Shown: in pieces, positions 42,655 through 52,739 of the stretch | Numbering within the stretch: the first letter of the stretch is position 1 | How the letters are laid out: the number at the start of each line of letters is the position of its first letter | Source: Tiliqua scincoides | Taxonomy: Eukaryota > Chordata > Lepidosauria > Squamata > Scincidae | Direction: 5' to 3' | DNA length: 64,000 nt | Assembly: GCF_035046505.1 (NCBI RefSeq) | Contig: NC_089825.1 | Coordinates: 1,074,001-1,138,000 of the forward strand | Notes under the pieces: generated by a model | The model's database searches: none | Seen by the model: only the letters and a program-made list of their open reading frames with translations | Told to the model about the DNA's origin: nothing | Position numbers and translations under genes: made by a program

Positions 42655-42885
42655 AAATGTTCCAATTATTTATCACGATTTTTAAACCACCCTTCCTTTG
42701 AGGAACTCAGGGTGGTGTATATAGTTCTTGCCCTCCTTTTATCTTCACAACAACCCTGAGAGGTAGGTAGAGCTGAGAGATAGTGACTGGCCCAAGGTCA
42801 CCCAGGAAGCTTAATGGCTGAGTGAAGACTTGAGCCTGGATCTTTCAGGTCTAAGTTCAATTCCCAAACCACTACACCACCCTGG
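42655..42885 (-). mobile_element. MIR-like SINE
   Basis: In reverse orientation it has the usual order: tRNA-like head near 42840-42880 (AACCACTACACCACCCTGGC), CCCAAGGTCACCCAGGAAGC in the core, CAACAACCCTGAGAGGTAGG, and an L2-like tail near 42660-42700. Confidence 0.8.
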
Positions 42886-42984
42886 CAATTAAGAGAACAG
42901 TGTAACCTGGCAAGCACAGGGGTTTATGACACATCAGAGTTCCCGTGTCGTAAAGTGGCTTCCAGCAGTATGCACAGAGCACAC

Positions 42985-43690
42985 TTGGGGAGCAGTCCTA
43001 ACCAATTTTCCAGCACGGACCTAGCCACAATGGAGCCCCAAGTTAAGGTAACAAAAATACCCTTACCTTGAGGAGGCCCCCCACTGCAGGATGCAGTGCA
43101 CGCCACGCTGGCACAGCTATGTCAGTGCTGGAAAGTTGGTGAGGATTGCACCCTTGTTTGTTAAAGTCAGGAAGGAAGCTGCTTTTGTTACTCGATCTGG
43201 CAATGAGTTAAGGCCCAATCCTGTTTATGAGTGTTCCTGTGGCTTTAGGCACTTTCTGACTGTCCCCGAAAGCAACAGGCTTGAGTGAGCGGCCTGGCTG
43301 CAGCTGCATGCAGGTGGCTTCATGAGCCAGTGGCCACTGGACACCTGCTGGTGCAGGTGTGTAGGGGCGGGAGGTGGGGAGAATGGGGTGGCGACGGGGA
43401 AAGAGCACAGACTGAATCCGGGAATGGGGCAGGTTCAATGGCAGTGCTGTCTGCTGAATCTAACCCGCTTCCTGGCCTCTACCCCACCCCCCACCACCCA
43501 CCCCCGCAACCTGGGTCCATGCAGACTTGTGCTAGTGATATCACTGGTGCTGGTCCAAGTAGGCCTGGCAGTTGAACATGGGCTTGACCTGGGGCAGGGG
43601 GACAAATGTTCCCTTAACCTGAGGAGGCACCCAGAGGCTTAAACTCCCCAGTGGGATATAACAGGCAGAATTAGTTAATTAGGATTGGGC
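42985..43690. repeat. Two MITE-like repeats
   Basis: 42985-43150: CAGTCCTAACCAATTTTCCA at one end and GCTGGAAAGTTGGTGAGGAT at the other are inverted; it is related to 6590-6720. 43205-43690: GGCCCAATCCTGTTTATGAG to TTAATTAGGATTGGGCTGCC; parts recur at 46380-46460 and 55330-55520. No coding. Confidence 0.55.
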
Positions 43691-44319
43691 TGCCTGGGGC
43701 CAACTGTATTTATGAGATATGAAAAAGGAATTTGTAAATTGCACTGTATGCTCGTAAAATACGCCACAAACTACACTGTTTGCTTGCACCAGTTTAATCT
43801 CAAGGGCAGGTAGACTTTAAACTTTGCTCTGCTCCCGGCTCTCCCTCTCCTGATCTCAGACAGCACCTGTGGTTTCCTGGGCAGCTGGGCTGAGTATCTG
43901 CAGCAACATTAGTCTCAGCGCAGCAGTGCTGTGATCTCCAACTTTCGTTTCCTATCAATGTACCTTCTGATCTCTGTCTGGAAGGCGCAGGTTTGGTGAG
44001 TCGGCTGAGCAGGAGCTGTCATTGTTTTGCCGTCCTCTGGTCAGGACACACAACTGCTGTGAGGAGGGAGGGGAAAATGCCAAAGCAAACCGAGTTGCTA
44101 GGGGGGCACTGGCGTTGCTAGGGGGCATGGGGGGTGCAGGACGCACCGGGTGATGCGTGGGGGGTGATGTGCCCCGGGGGGGGGACATGCTAACACTGCA
44201 GTGTTAGGAGCTACCCTGTTGTGCCATACACCGTTGGATGCGGAATGGCTGGCAGAGTGCAAGACAAAAAGCTGAATTGAAATTGCTCCTTTTGTTCAAA
44301 AGTTATGGCCAAAAAACTG

Positions 44320-45558
44320 GAAGAAAAATGCTTGGAGCCCTGTGGAAAGTGAAAGCGAGCCGTATCATGTGTTTACTCGTGAGTAGGCGTACTTGCCATA
44401 GTCTGTCGGAAAGGGCAGGCTGAGAGGAATCCAATAACACCTGAATGGTCCCGATCCAAGGAATGCAGCCCCCCCAAAGTACCGGAGAAGCTCCCCCCTC
44501 CCAGCTGCGAGTCTGAGCCCGAAACGAAGCCACGTGGCCGCATTTACTCATGAGTAGGTGGACTTGCCTTAGTCGAAGCAGGTGGAGAGGCTCCAAGGAC
44601 CTCAAACACAGCAGAAGGAGGTTCCTCCCTCCCAGCTGCCTCCTTTCCAGTCTATGGAGTCCTATGGAAAGCAAAGCAACCCAACAGTCGCGTTTACTAG
44701 CAAGTAGGCAGACTTGCCTTGGCTGGTGGTCAGGCCAGGCAAAGGGGAATGTGAGGACACCAGAAGGATCCCGATCAGGCTGCTCCAGAAGGCAGCCTCC
44801 CCCCCCAAAAAAAGAACAAAAAAGAGGCTTGAATGGTAAGGGGAAAGTTTTCTATTTTGCATTTGTGAAGCCAGGAGGGTCTTTATTCTGATGTGCCTGA
44901 AATAGAAGAACTTGAAACTGGGCACTGGGAGGGCTGAAGAGCTCACTGATTTATTTATTTATTTATTTATTTAGGGGGGGGGGTTGTTACTGCAGGCAGA
45001 CTACAGAGTAAGCTCCATTGACCACTATGGGACTTACTTCAGAGTAGACATGCATAGGATTGGGCTCAGAGGCTGCAATCCTACCCACACTTTCTTGAGA
45101 GTAAGCCCCATTGATCACAATAGGACTTACTTCAGAGTAGATTCACTTGGTGGAACAGGACTGGTTCCCCCTTATTTAATTATTTCTTTTATTTTAATTT
45201 AATTATTTATAATTATATATTTAAATTTGCTTGATGATGTCACTTCTGGCCATGACATCACTTCCAATGGGCCCTGGACAGATTGTCATTCTAAAAAGTG
45301 GGTCCCAGTGCTAAAAGTTTGAGAACTGCTGCAATAATGTGTTAGTAAGTTGACACAGGGTGTGTGTGTGAGACTCTACAAGTTTTCAAAATCACTAAAA
45401 TCAGAGTTTGGAGGAATAAGACCATCATGTTATGTATCAGTCAATGCGTAATTTCATGCAGAATGCAATGAAACAAACCACATTGAAATATCTTTGTTCT
45501 AACAAAAGGTACAGCCAAAAAACCGGTGGGGGCGGGCAATGGTACATCACCCACCCAC

Positions 45559-45616
<58 letters not shown>

Positions 45617-45745
45617 AGTATTTATATACTGCTTTTCAACAAAAAGTTCACAAAGCGGTTTACAGAGAAAAATCAAAATCACTACATGGGGTGATGCGCA
45701 GGTCTCCCGCACTGGGTGACTCGAATCCTAGTGACATCACTGGTG
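44320..45745. repeat. Repeat block related to 18800-20740
   Basis: Shares in order: AGCCCTGTGGAAAGTGA-like start, TTTACTCGTGAGTAGGCGTA, GGCAGCCTC with a C-run, a GAGTAAG palindrome cluster, TTGAGAACTGCTG, a TG run, and CAAACCACATTGAAATATCT. It is more diverged than the 1-3054/35096-39098 pair and has an L2-like insertion (45555-45690) that the other lacks. Confidence 0.8.
45555..45690 (-). mobile_element. L2-type 3' tail with (ATT)n
   Basis: About 19 ATT units followed by AACAGTATTTATATACTGCT and ACAAAGCGGTTTACAGAGAA. This is the reverse complement of the common reptile L2 3' end. It sits within the repeat block and is absent from the related block at about 20650. Confidence 0.8.
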
Positions 45746-45749
45746 GGGG

Positions 45750-46825
45750 TGTGTGTGTTTACAACCCAGCAGCAGACCATCTAGTCTAGGAGTGGTGTGC
45801 AGCTCCCTGGCCAAGAAGTCAGAGCTTCCCACTCCCACAGCTGTCCCTCCTGTCCCTGATGAAGCTGCTGCAGAAACCAGCGGGACTCTCTGGGCTTGGT
45901 CACGTACAGATACTGAAGTGTACCCTTGAGCATGCAGAAGTGTTTGTTCATGCCCGTGGGCCTCTCCAATGGGACATTAGCAGGCAAGAAATATCTTCAG
46001 TGATCCTAAAATTCAGGTTATAATCCAGATTTTATACTGATGAAGTATAAAGTCTATAGTTCTCTCCATTTGGTTCATGAAGTTACCTACTTAATCTTGA
46101 TGGAGATTTCAGGGTACCTGTGGGGAAACCTTCAGGTATAACTAATTCTGCTGTCTATTAAATAGCTAATTGTGATTACTGTTCAAATCCCTTGGGTTCC
46201 TTCGGGGAGAATGGTGGGGTATAAATAAAGTAAATAAAAAAGGGCTTGATTGCTTTCTAGTTGACCCGTGACAGCCTAATCTCTGTAATCAGCACACTTC
46301 TGCCTTCAGGCAGACAAAACTCACAGTAAGCATCTTTTCTTCCTTGAGGAAAACCACAAAGCTGCCTGAAAGAGATTTCCTGTTGCGCTTGCTGACTGTC
46401 CCTAAAGGCAACAAGCGGAGCGAGTGGCCTGGCAGCTGAGACATGCAGGTGGCTTCATGCGCCTGAATATGTTCAGAAATGGTTGCTTTTCGTTTCTCAG
46501 TTTTGTGCTGCAGTTTTAACTTGTGCTTAAGCAATGGTTTTGGAAAGCTATCCTGACAAGCACTGCAGCAGCTGGTGTTTTAGATTTCATTTTGTGTGCT
46601 GCTCTGCAAGTATTTTACAATGAAAGATCGCTATAAAGAAGCATCTGATGAAATAAATAGGCATTTATTTGATTTGCATCTCTAGTCATGTGTCACTCAG
46701 CCTCGAGACAGCTCACAATCCAATAAACACCTAGTTAAAATCATTAACGCAACAGCTAAGGCGTCATGTAGGCTTTCCAAAACGGGGTAGCCCAATTGCT
46801 CCTTTCCTCTCTTGTAAGAAAGGTA
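45750..46825. other. Non-coding spacer with minor repeats
   Basis: Includes an L2-like tail at about 46195-46240 (GGTATAAATAAAGTAAATAA) and a MITE piece at 46380-46460. No exon seen. Confidence 0.4.
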
Positions 46826-47960
46826 ATGCAAGGTGAGGCAGAGCCTCCCACCGGACTCGTTCGGAAAGCGGTGTCGCCATGGGAAGCACGCAAGGTGTGT
46901 GGGTTGTGGGTGCCTCCCGAGGCGGCACCGCTTGTGGAAGGACTTCAGCGGGGAGGCCCTGCCTCACCTGCCTCTCCACCCACCGAGCACGTGGGCTGTG
47001 GGTGCTTGGATGCCCCCCACGGCGCTGCTGCTTTTGGAAGGACTCCAGTGGGGAGGCCCTGCCTCACCTCCCCCACCCCCGGTTTAGAACCGTGGCGGGC
47101 GGACCTGCAGCCCGAGAGCTTCCTCCCAGGCCAAGGAGGGTCAGCGCGCCTTCCTCCACAGCCCGGGTGAGATCGGACAGGGGCAGATGCCAGGGACGGT
47201 CCGGGCCCCTTTCCGACCCCGGGCCCGGGGACTCATGACCCCTGCACCCCCTCCCGGCAGCGTTCAGACGACCAGCAGGCACGTGTCTTCGGAAGAGGGG
47301 GCGCTGCTCTTTGGGGCACTGTGGGGGCTGCAGAGAAGGGGAAGGACCTCTAGCGAGAAGGGCCGCCCCTCGTCGGGACGGAGGACGGGCACTCCGCAGC
47401 CCCGGAGGCGGAGCCCTCCTTGGGCTGCCAGGCGCGGAATTCGCGCTCAGTGCGCCCCACCCACACCCGCAGGCCAGCAGCGAAACGCACACAGGAGCCC
47501 CCGCAAGACCACCGGGGGCATACGAGACCCCCCCCAAGCACAGCAGCGGGGGGGGGCTGAGAAAGATGCCACGGAAGCCCTCGGGCAGTGGCATAGCTAG
47601 AGGGGTGCAAAGCACTACATGTCGCAGGGACGCGGCGCGGCGTGCAAGCGGCCCCCCCGTTTCGCTCCCCCGCCCGGAATGGCTCCAAAAGGCAGGGGGG
47701 AGGGCCGCACGCACAGCGCGGTGAAGCCCACCGGCAAGTTCCAGGACCCAAAGTGTTCCCTGGTCCAGCTGGCGGGTCTGACCCCCCCCCAACACCCCCT
47801 AGCCAGAGGAGGTGACCCACTGCTGGAGGGAGCACCACCCCTCACCCAGAAACGTCCTAAACTCCTGAAAAGCCTTTTCCCCTTGAGAAGCAGCGCACTG
47901 GGGATCTGAACACAGTGGGGGCAAACTACTAAGCCCCCCCCCATGGCAGTCATCCTGTTT
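46826..47960. repeat. CpG-rich stretch built partly of repeats
   Basis: 46826-47090 contains two copies of GGGGAGGCCCTGCCTCACCT and related MITE sequence. 47090-47585 is very GC-rich with many CpG and no recognised repeat. 47586 onward starts as the GTAGCTAGAGG-type MITE (CAGTGGCATAGCTAGAGGGG). Long open frames occur on both strands at once (for example 47064-47795 on minus), as expected from GC bias. It could be a CpG island. Confidence 0.45.
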
Positions 47961-48171
47961 GAGAGCAACTGTGTGCGTCTCCTTCCTCTCAAATTCCTCT
48001 CCCCGATCGCCATGCGGGCTTCCCTCCTGTCCTGGAGGCTGTGGTTGCCCCCTCCCCATTCTTCGCTTACCTCTGAAGTTCTTCCTTGTTTCATAGGTGT
48101 CTGTTGCTGGAGAAGAAGACAAGAAAGATGTGCATGAAAAGCTGTGAATGGGTTTAGGAATGGGTTAAGTC

Positions 48172-48608
48172 AGAATGCCAGATGTAGGGGAGAGCACCAG
48201 GATGAGGTCTCTTGTTCTCTGGTGTGCTCCCTGGGGCATTTGGTGGGCCGCTGTGAGATACCGGAAGCTGGACTAGATGGGCCTATGGCCTGATCCAGTG
48301 GGGGCTGCTCTTATGTTCTTAAGTACAATTCCCAGGAGGCCTTGCAGGTCTCTTGTTATCTGGTGTGCTCCCTGGGGCATTTGGTGGGCCGCTGTGAGAT
48401 ACAGCAAGCTGGACTAGATGGGCCTATGGCCTGATCCAGTGGGGCTGTTCTTATGTTCTTAACTACAATTCCCAGGAAGCCTTGCAGGTCTCTTGTTATC
48501 TGGTGTGCTCCCTGGGGCATTTGGTGGGCCGCTGTGAGATACAGGAAGCTGGACTAGATGGGCCTATGGCCTGCTCCAGTGGGGCTGTTCTTATGTTCTT
48601 ATGTTCTG
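48172..48608 (+). repeat. Third tandem array of CR1 3'-end units, 3 copies
   Basis: Starts with the normal CR1 lead-in (GTCAGAATGCCAGATG) and then carries three units with the same linker (GTACAATTCCCAGG, ACTACAATTCCCAGG). It ends in TTCTTATGTTCTTATGTTCT. It lies about 600 bp upstream of CYP8B1. Confidence 0.9.
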
Positions 48609-48689
48609 TGCGCTGTCAGTAGCACAGAAGTGCAACTCATGTCCACTCCCTCCCTTCCACCTGTCCATTATGCTGCCTGGGCATAAGTT

Positions 48690-48691
48690 CC

Positions 48692-48742
<51 letters not shown>

Positions 48743-49012
48743 AATAATAATAATAATAATAACAACAACAACAGTATTTATATACCGCTTTTCAACTAGA
48801 AGTTCACAAAGCGGTTTACAGAGAAAAATCAAATAACTAAATGGCTCCCTGTCCCAAAAGGGTTCACAATCTAAAAAGATGCAAATGAATATCAGCAGAC
48901 AGCCACTAGAACAGACACTGCTGGGGTGAGGTGGGCCAGTTCCCCCTGCTAAAAAAAGGAGCACCCACTTGAAAAAGTGCCTCTTACCAAATTAGCAGGG
49001 GTAAATTAGCTT
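48690..49012 (-). mobile_element. L2-type LINE 3' end just upstream of CYP8B1
   Basis: On the minus strand: CCCCTGCTAATTTGGTAAGA, ACTGGCCCACCTCACCCCAG, TTTTTAGATTGTGAACCCTT, AAACCGCTTTGTGAACTTCT, then GTTGTTGTTGTTATT. The tail (48693-48772) is an unusual (ATT)n joined to (AAT)n. The fragment ends about 120 bp from the CYP8B1 TATA-like box. Confidence 0.85.
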
Positions 49013-49131
49013 TCCTTTAGGGAAAGCACTTTGGAGAAGGCAGTGGGGCTCTGTGGCCAGATTTCAAAGGCTGACCTGAACTCTTTTTCTCTCTCTCCTC
49101 CCCATCAGGTGTCAACCGGGTTCCACCCCTT

Positions 49132-49140
49132 GATATAAGT
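49132..49140 (+). promoter_or_regulatory. TATA-like box of CYP8B1
   Basis: GATATAAGT lies about 80 bp before the chosen ATG. A start site near 49162 would exclude the ATG at 49155 from the mRNA. It follows a short pyrimidine-rich run (49081-49104). An L2 element ends only about 120 bp upstream of this box. Confidence 0.5.
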
Positions 49141-49214
49141 CGGCAGGCCCTGCTTTGGAGGAGTCATTTCCCTCCAGGCTGGCTTCTGGTGCAGATCTGC
49201 CTTCCAGCTCTGCA

Positions 49215-50747
49215 ATGGCTTTCTGGGAGACTGTCCTGGGTGCTGTCTTAGCTGTCATCGTTGGGGGCCTCTACTGGGCTGGGGCTTTCCGCAGGAGGCA
49301 ACCCGGGGAACCGCCTCTGGAGAAAGGTCTCATCCCCTGGCTAGGATACGGGCTGCAATTCCGGAAGGACAGTTTGGATTTTCTGAAAAGGATGCGAGAG
49401 AAACACGGGGATATTTTCACCGTGCTGATTGGCGGCCAGTACTTTACCTTCCTGATGGACCCCCTCTCTTTCGGGGCTGTGGTGCGGGAGGCCAGAGCCA
49501 AACTGGATTTCCTCACGTACGCCTCAGAACTCGTCATGAAAGTGTTTACCTATCAGCCTACCGAAGCGAGTCACAAGGTCCTGGAGGCTGCTAGCACAAG
49601 GCACCTCAAGGGGAACGGGTTAGTGGTGATGACCCAGGCCATGATGGACAACTTGCAGAAAGTGCTGCTCCCCGGCCTGGACTCTGCAGGAGAGCAGCAG
49701 CCCTGGAAAGAGGATGGACTGTTCCACTTCAGCTACAATGTGGTCTTCAGGGCCGGGTATTTAGCCCTGTTTGGAAACGAACCGGAAAAACCTGAGAAAG
49801 GCAGAGAAAACGATCAGAGGTGTGACCTGGTCGTCTCTGAAGATTTGTTTAAGGAATTCCGCAAATACGACCAGTTCTTCCCACGCTTAGCGTTTTCCAT
49901 GCTGTCTTACGGAGAGAAAAAAGAAGTGGAGGCTTTGAAAGAACACTTTTGGAAGACCCTTTCGGTGAAGGAAGTCTACCACAAGGACAATATCAGCAGG
50001 TGGGTCAGTGAGCAAAGCCAGGGCTTGGGTGAGGCAGGGGAGCCCGAATACATGCGGGACCGGTACATGTTCTTGCTCCTCTGGGCAGCTCAGGGCAACA
50101 CGGGCCCAGCTTCCTTCTGGCTTCTGGCCTACCTTATGAAACACCCAAAGGCCATGGAGGAGGTGAAGAAAGAGGTAGACCGAGTGGTGAGAGAATCAGG
50201 CCAAGAAGTGAAGCCAGGCGTCAAGCCGGTCAACATAACCCGGGAGATGCTGACCAAGACTCCCGTCTTGGACAGTGCTCTGGAGGAGACGCTGAGGTTG
50301 GCAGCAGCCCCTCTGCTGGTCAGAGTTGTGCTGATGGACATGGCACTCAAGATGAGCGACGGCAGAGAGTACTCTCTGCGCAAAGGAGACAAAGTGGCCA
50401 TTTTCCCCTATCTGGCTGCACACATGGATCCGGACATCCATCCTGAGCCCCAGGCTTTCAAATATGACCGGTTTCTGAGCCTAGATGGCACCAAAAAAGA
50501 GTTCTATAAGAATGGGGAGAAGGTGAAATACCACACCATGCCCTGGGGCGCTGGAATCTCCATGTGCCCTGGCCGGTTCTTTGCTGTCAATGAGATGAAA
50601 CTCTTTGCCTTCCTGATGCTCCTGTACTTCGACATGGAGCTAGTTAATAAGGAAGAGAACGTTCCTGCCATTGACCAAAACCGCTATGGCTTTGGCGTGA
50701 TGCAGCCTGAGCACGACATCCGGTTTCGGTATCGACTGCGCTTTTGA
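49215..50747 (+). CDS. CYP8B1: CYP8B1, sterol 12-alpha-hydroxylase (intronless)
   Basis: One open frame of 510 residues without introns, matching the single-exon structure of vertebrate CYP8B1. A membrane anchor (about residues 3-24) precedes the GEPPLEKG hinge. The sequence GGQYFTFLMDPLSFG closely follows mammalian CYP8B1. The I-helix is AAQGNTGPASFW (Gly294, Asn295, Thr296), the ExxR pair is Glu358/Arg361, and the heme loop PWGAGISMCPGR carries the ligand Cys451. The C-terminus MQPEHDIRFRYRL is also typical. In the family, the ER enzyme oxidises 7-alpha-hydroxycholest-4-en-3-one at C12 and so sets the cholate to chenodeoxycholate balance. The ATG at 49215 has a strong Kozak context (G at -3 and +4) and lies downstream of a TATA-like box; the upstream in-frame ATG at 49155 probably precedes the transcription start. 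This is the more canonical of the two copies. Confidence 0.94.
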   Translation: MAFWETVLGAVLAVIVGGLYWAGAFRRRQPGEPPLEKGLIPWLGYGLQFRKDSLDFLKRMREKHGDIFTVLIGGQYFTFLMDPLSFGAVVREARAKLDFLTYASELVMKVFTYQPTEASHKVLEAASTRHLKGNGLVVMTQAMMDNLQKVLLPGLDSAGEQQPWKEDGLFHFSYNVVFRAGYLALFGNEPEKPEKGRENDQRCDLVVSEDLFKEFRKYDQFFPRLAFSMLSYGEKKEVEALKEHFWKTLSVKEVYHKDNISRWVSEQSQGLGEAGEPEYMRDRYMFLLLWAAQGNTGPASFWLLAYLMKHPKAMEEVKKEVDRVVRESGQEVKPGVKPVNITREMLTKTPVLDSALEETLRLAAAPLLVRVVLMDMALKMSDGREYSLRKGDKVAIFPYLAAHMDPDIHPEPQAFKYDRFLSLDGTKKEFYKNGEKVKYHTMPWGAGISMCPGRFFAVNEMKLFAFLMLLYFDMELVNKEENVPAIDQNRYGFGVMQPEHDIRFRYRLRF

Positions 50748-51990
50748 GGAAAGTGGGAAGCCGGGCAGCCCATCCATACAGTGACTGCTGCAGTGTGTGT
50801 TGATGACCGGCAGCAAGCAGCAAGCAGACTCCAGGACCTACCCTTCATTTCAGGTCTGTCTCCAGCTTCCTCCGCCAGCCACAGACAGGGGCACTCCAGT
50901 CTGCTGCTCCTGACCTCGCTCCTTCTTTGGACTGTCCCTTTCAACAAAACAGGAACTGCGCATGAAGGAGTGAAGGAGGGCGATGGCGCAGTGGACTGCT
51001 GCATCCTGCCTGGGTTTTTGGCGAGATGTGTACACGCACGACAGGCGCAGCAGCAAAACTGTTGTGCCAGTTTGAAGCAGTGCTGGGCTTAGGCAAAATG
51101 CGGTGGGGAGGGAACCTGGGATTGCAGCCTTGGAGTTGGAGTTACCAGCCCTACACTCCTGTGTGGGCAAATTGAATTCCTTGTACACTGGGGTGCTGCC
51201 CTGCCACATTTGGGGGGGGCACTTTTGCACCATCCCTGGTCAAGACAAGCATTCCCTGTGATACAAAGGCATCTTTGTAGTGGCACTTTGCTGCCTGGTG
51301 ACTTCCTGCTACTCCTCAGCTTCCTGCTTCAGCATCTCTGAGAGTGGTCCAGCCACTCCTTCTGAAAATAATCTAGCTGGCTGCCTTTCTGGAGCTGGAT
51401 TGTTTTGCCTCTGTGGATTGGTTGCGGGGAGCCCAATAGCATCCCCAGAGTCCTTTGCAGCTCAGGATGTTGACAGGGATCTCTTTGAACAAGGAATGCA
51501 AAGTCCACCCTAAAGGCTTTTTGGTTTGGGGTGGGTGATGCAGTGCAGAGCCTCCTGAATCCCTTGTGTGATGGGACAGAGGTGGAGAATTGTGAATTGT
51601 CAAAGAGATTGTGCTTTTGACTCAGGGTGGGAACACCTGAGTGGGGGAACAGACAGCAGCTGGGCTTGCTATCAGTGTAGGAACCCACTCTGAAAGGAAG
51701 TGGGGGATTCAGGCAGGTAGTGGTATAATTATGAATAATAATTATGGGAGTGGTAGTGGTATAATTATGAATCGTGGACCATTATGAATAAATGGTGGAT
51801 CATTATAACCCCTAACACATTGCCTCGTATTTTATTGGGGGATGCAAGCAAAGACAAAACAATATTTGCTTGGTCAAGCTAGGTTCAAGCAAATGCTATT
51901 TAATATGCCATTATATCAAAGATCTTGAACTGCTATTTTCCAGCTGTGGAATGAAGTTGAGACTGGGAGATTCTTCCATTTAAAACTCTG
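50748..51990 (+). other. Probable CYP8B1 3' untranslated region, non-coding
   Basis: No open frame here resembles a protein and no repeat family is obvious for the first kilobase. An AATAAA hexamer at 51787-51792 could be the polyadenylation signal, giving a 3' UTR of about 1 kb; mammalian CYP8B1 also has a long 3' UTR. The signal lies in a short A/T-rich patch with a partial tandem duplication of TGGTATAATTATGAAT. Inference only. Confidence 0.35.
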
Positions 51991-52735
51991 AAGAAAGTTA
52001 TGAGGAGAGGCTACAGCGTTTAGGGCTCTTCAGTCTAAAAGGCATGTGAGGTGGGATATGATTGAGATGTACAAAATTATGCATGGGACGGATAGAGCAG
52101 TGCTTCTCAATGAGTGGTACTGGTACCACCAGTGGTACTTGAGGTGGTATTTGTGGGACCCCTGGACCCCTGCCACCCAGCAGCAAGCTCTGGAATGCGA
52201 CACAACAAACAGCAGTAGGAGACTCCAGTGTTCAGAAATGCTCTCCCATCCACCCTGAGCCTTACTGGTGTTGTGTTGCGTCTGGCCTCTCAACCCATAA
52301 GTGACTGGCAATGATGTCATCGCTAGTTACTTCCAGTGGTACTACAAATAGGTAGACCATGTGAAGTGGTACAGCGCAGGACAAACATGGAGAAACACTG
52401 GGATGGAGTGGACAGAGGGATGTTCTTTCCCTCTCACACAACACTAGAACCAGGGGACAGCCACTAAAATTGGGAGATTCAGAACAGACAAAAGACAATA
52501 TTTCTTTAACCAGCGTGTTATTTGTTTGCGGAATTCCTTACCACAGAAAGTGGCAATGACATCCAACCTAGATGCCTTTAAAAGGGGATTGGACAGATTT
52601 CTGGAGGAAAAGTTCATCACAAGGTTCCATGCCATGATGGGTATGTGCAACCTCCTGGTTTTCTGGTGGGCCACAGTGAGATAGAGGAAGCTGGACTAGA
52701 TGGGCCTTTGGCCTGATCCAGCAGGGCTCCTCTTG
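51990..52735 (+). mobile_element. CR1 LINE 3' region with a nested MITE
   Basis: CR1 ORF2 C-terminal sequence and 3' UTR with many mutations (AGGCTACAGCGTTTAGGGCT, ACCAGGGGACAGCCACTAAA, GAAGCTGGACTAGATGGGCC). It differs from the other CR1 copies in the last 60 bases (GATCCAGCAGGGCTCCTCTT), so it is an older subfamily. It is split at 52098-52400. Confidence 0.88.
52098..52400. mobile_element. hAT-like MITE nested in CR1, 303 bp
   Basis: Ends CAGTGCTTCTCAATG and CATGGAGAAACACTG are inverted repeats. Flanks GGATAGAG (52090-52097) and GGATGGAG (52401-52408) are an 8-bp duplication with one mismatch. The interrupted CR1 reads continuously when it is removed. Confidence 0.88.
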
Positions 52736-52739
52736 AGCT

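Noticed and set aside
47064-47795. 243-residue open frame on the minus strand
   Set aside because: Other long frames overlap it on the plus strand, composition is extremely GC- and CpG-rich, and no domain or plausible start context is seen. Open frames are expected by chance in such DNA.
49060-49085. HNF4 or LRH-1 binding site upstream of CYP8B1
   Set aside because: CAAAGGCTGACCT resembles parts of nuclear-receptor sites, but half-site spacing and match are too weak to claim without a scoring matrix or binding data.
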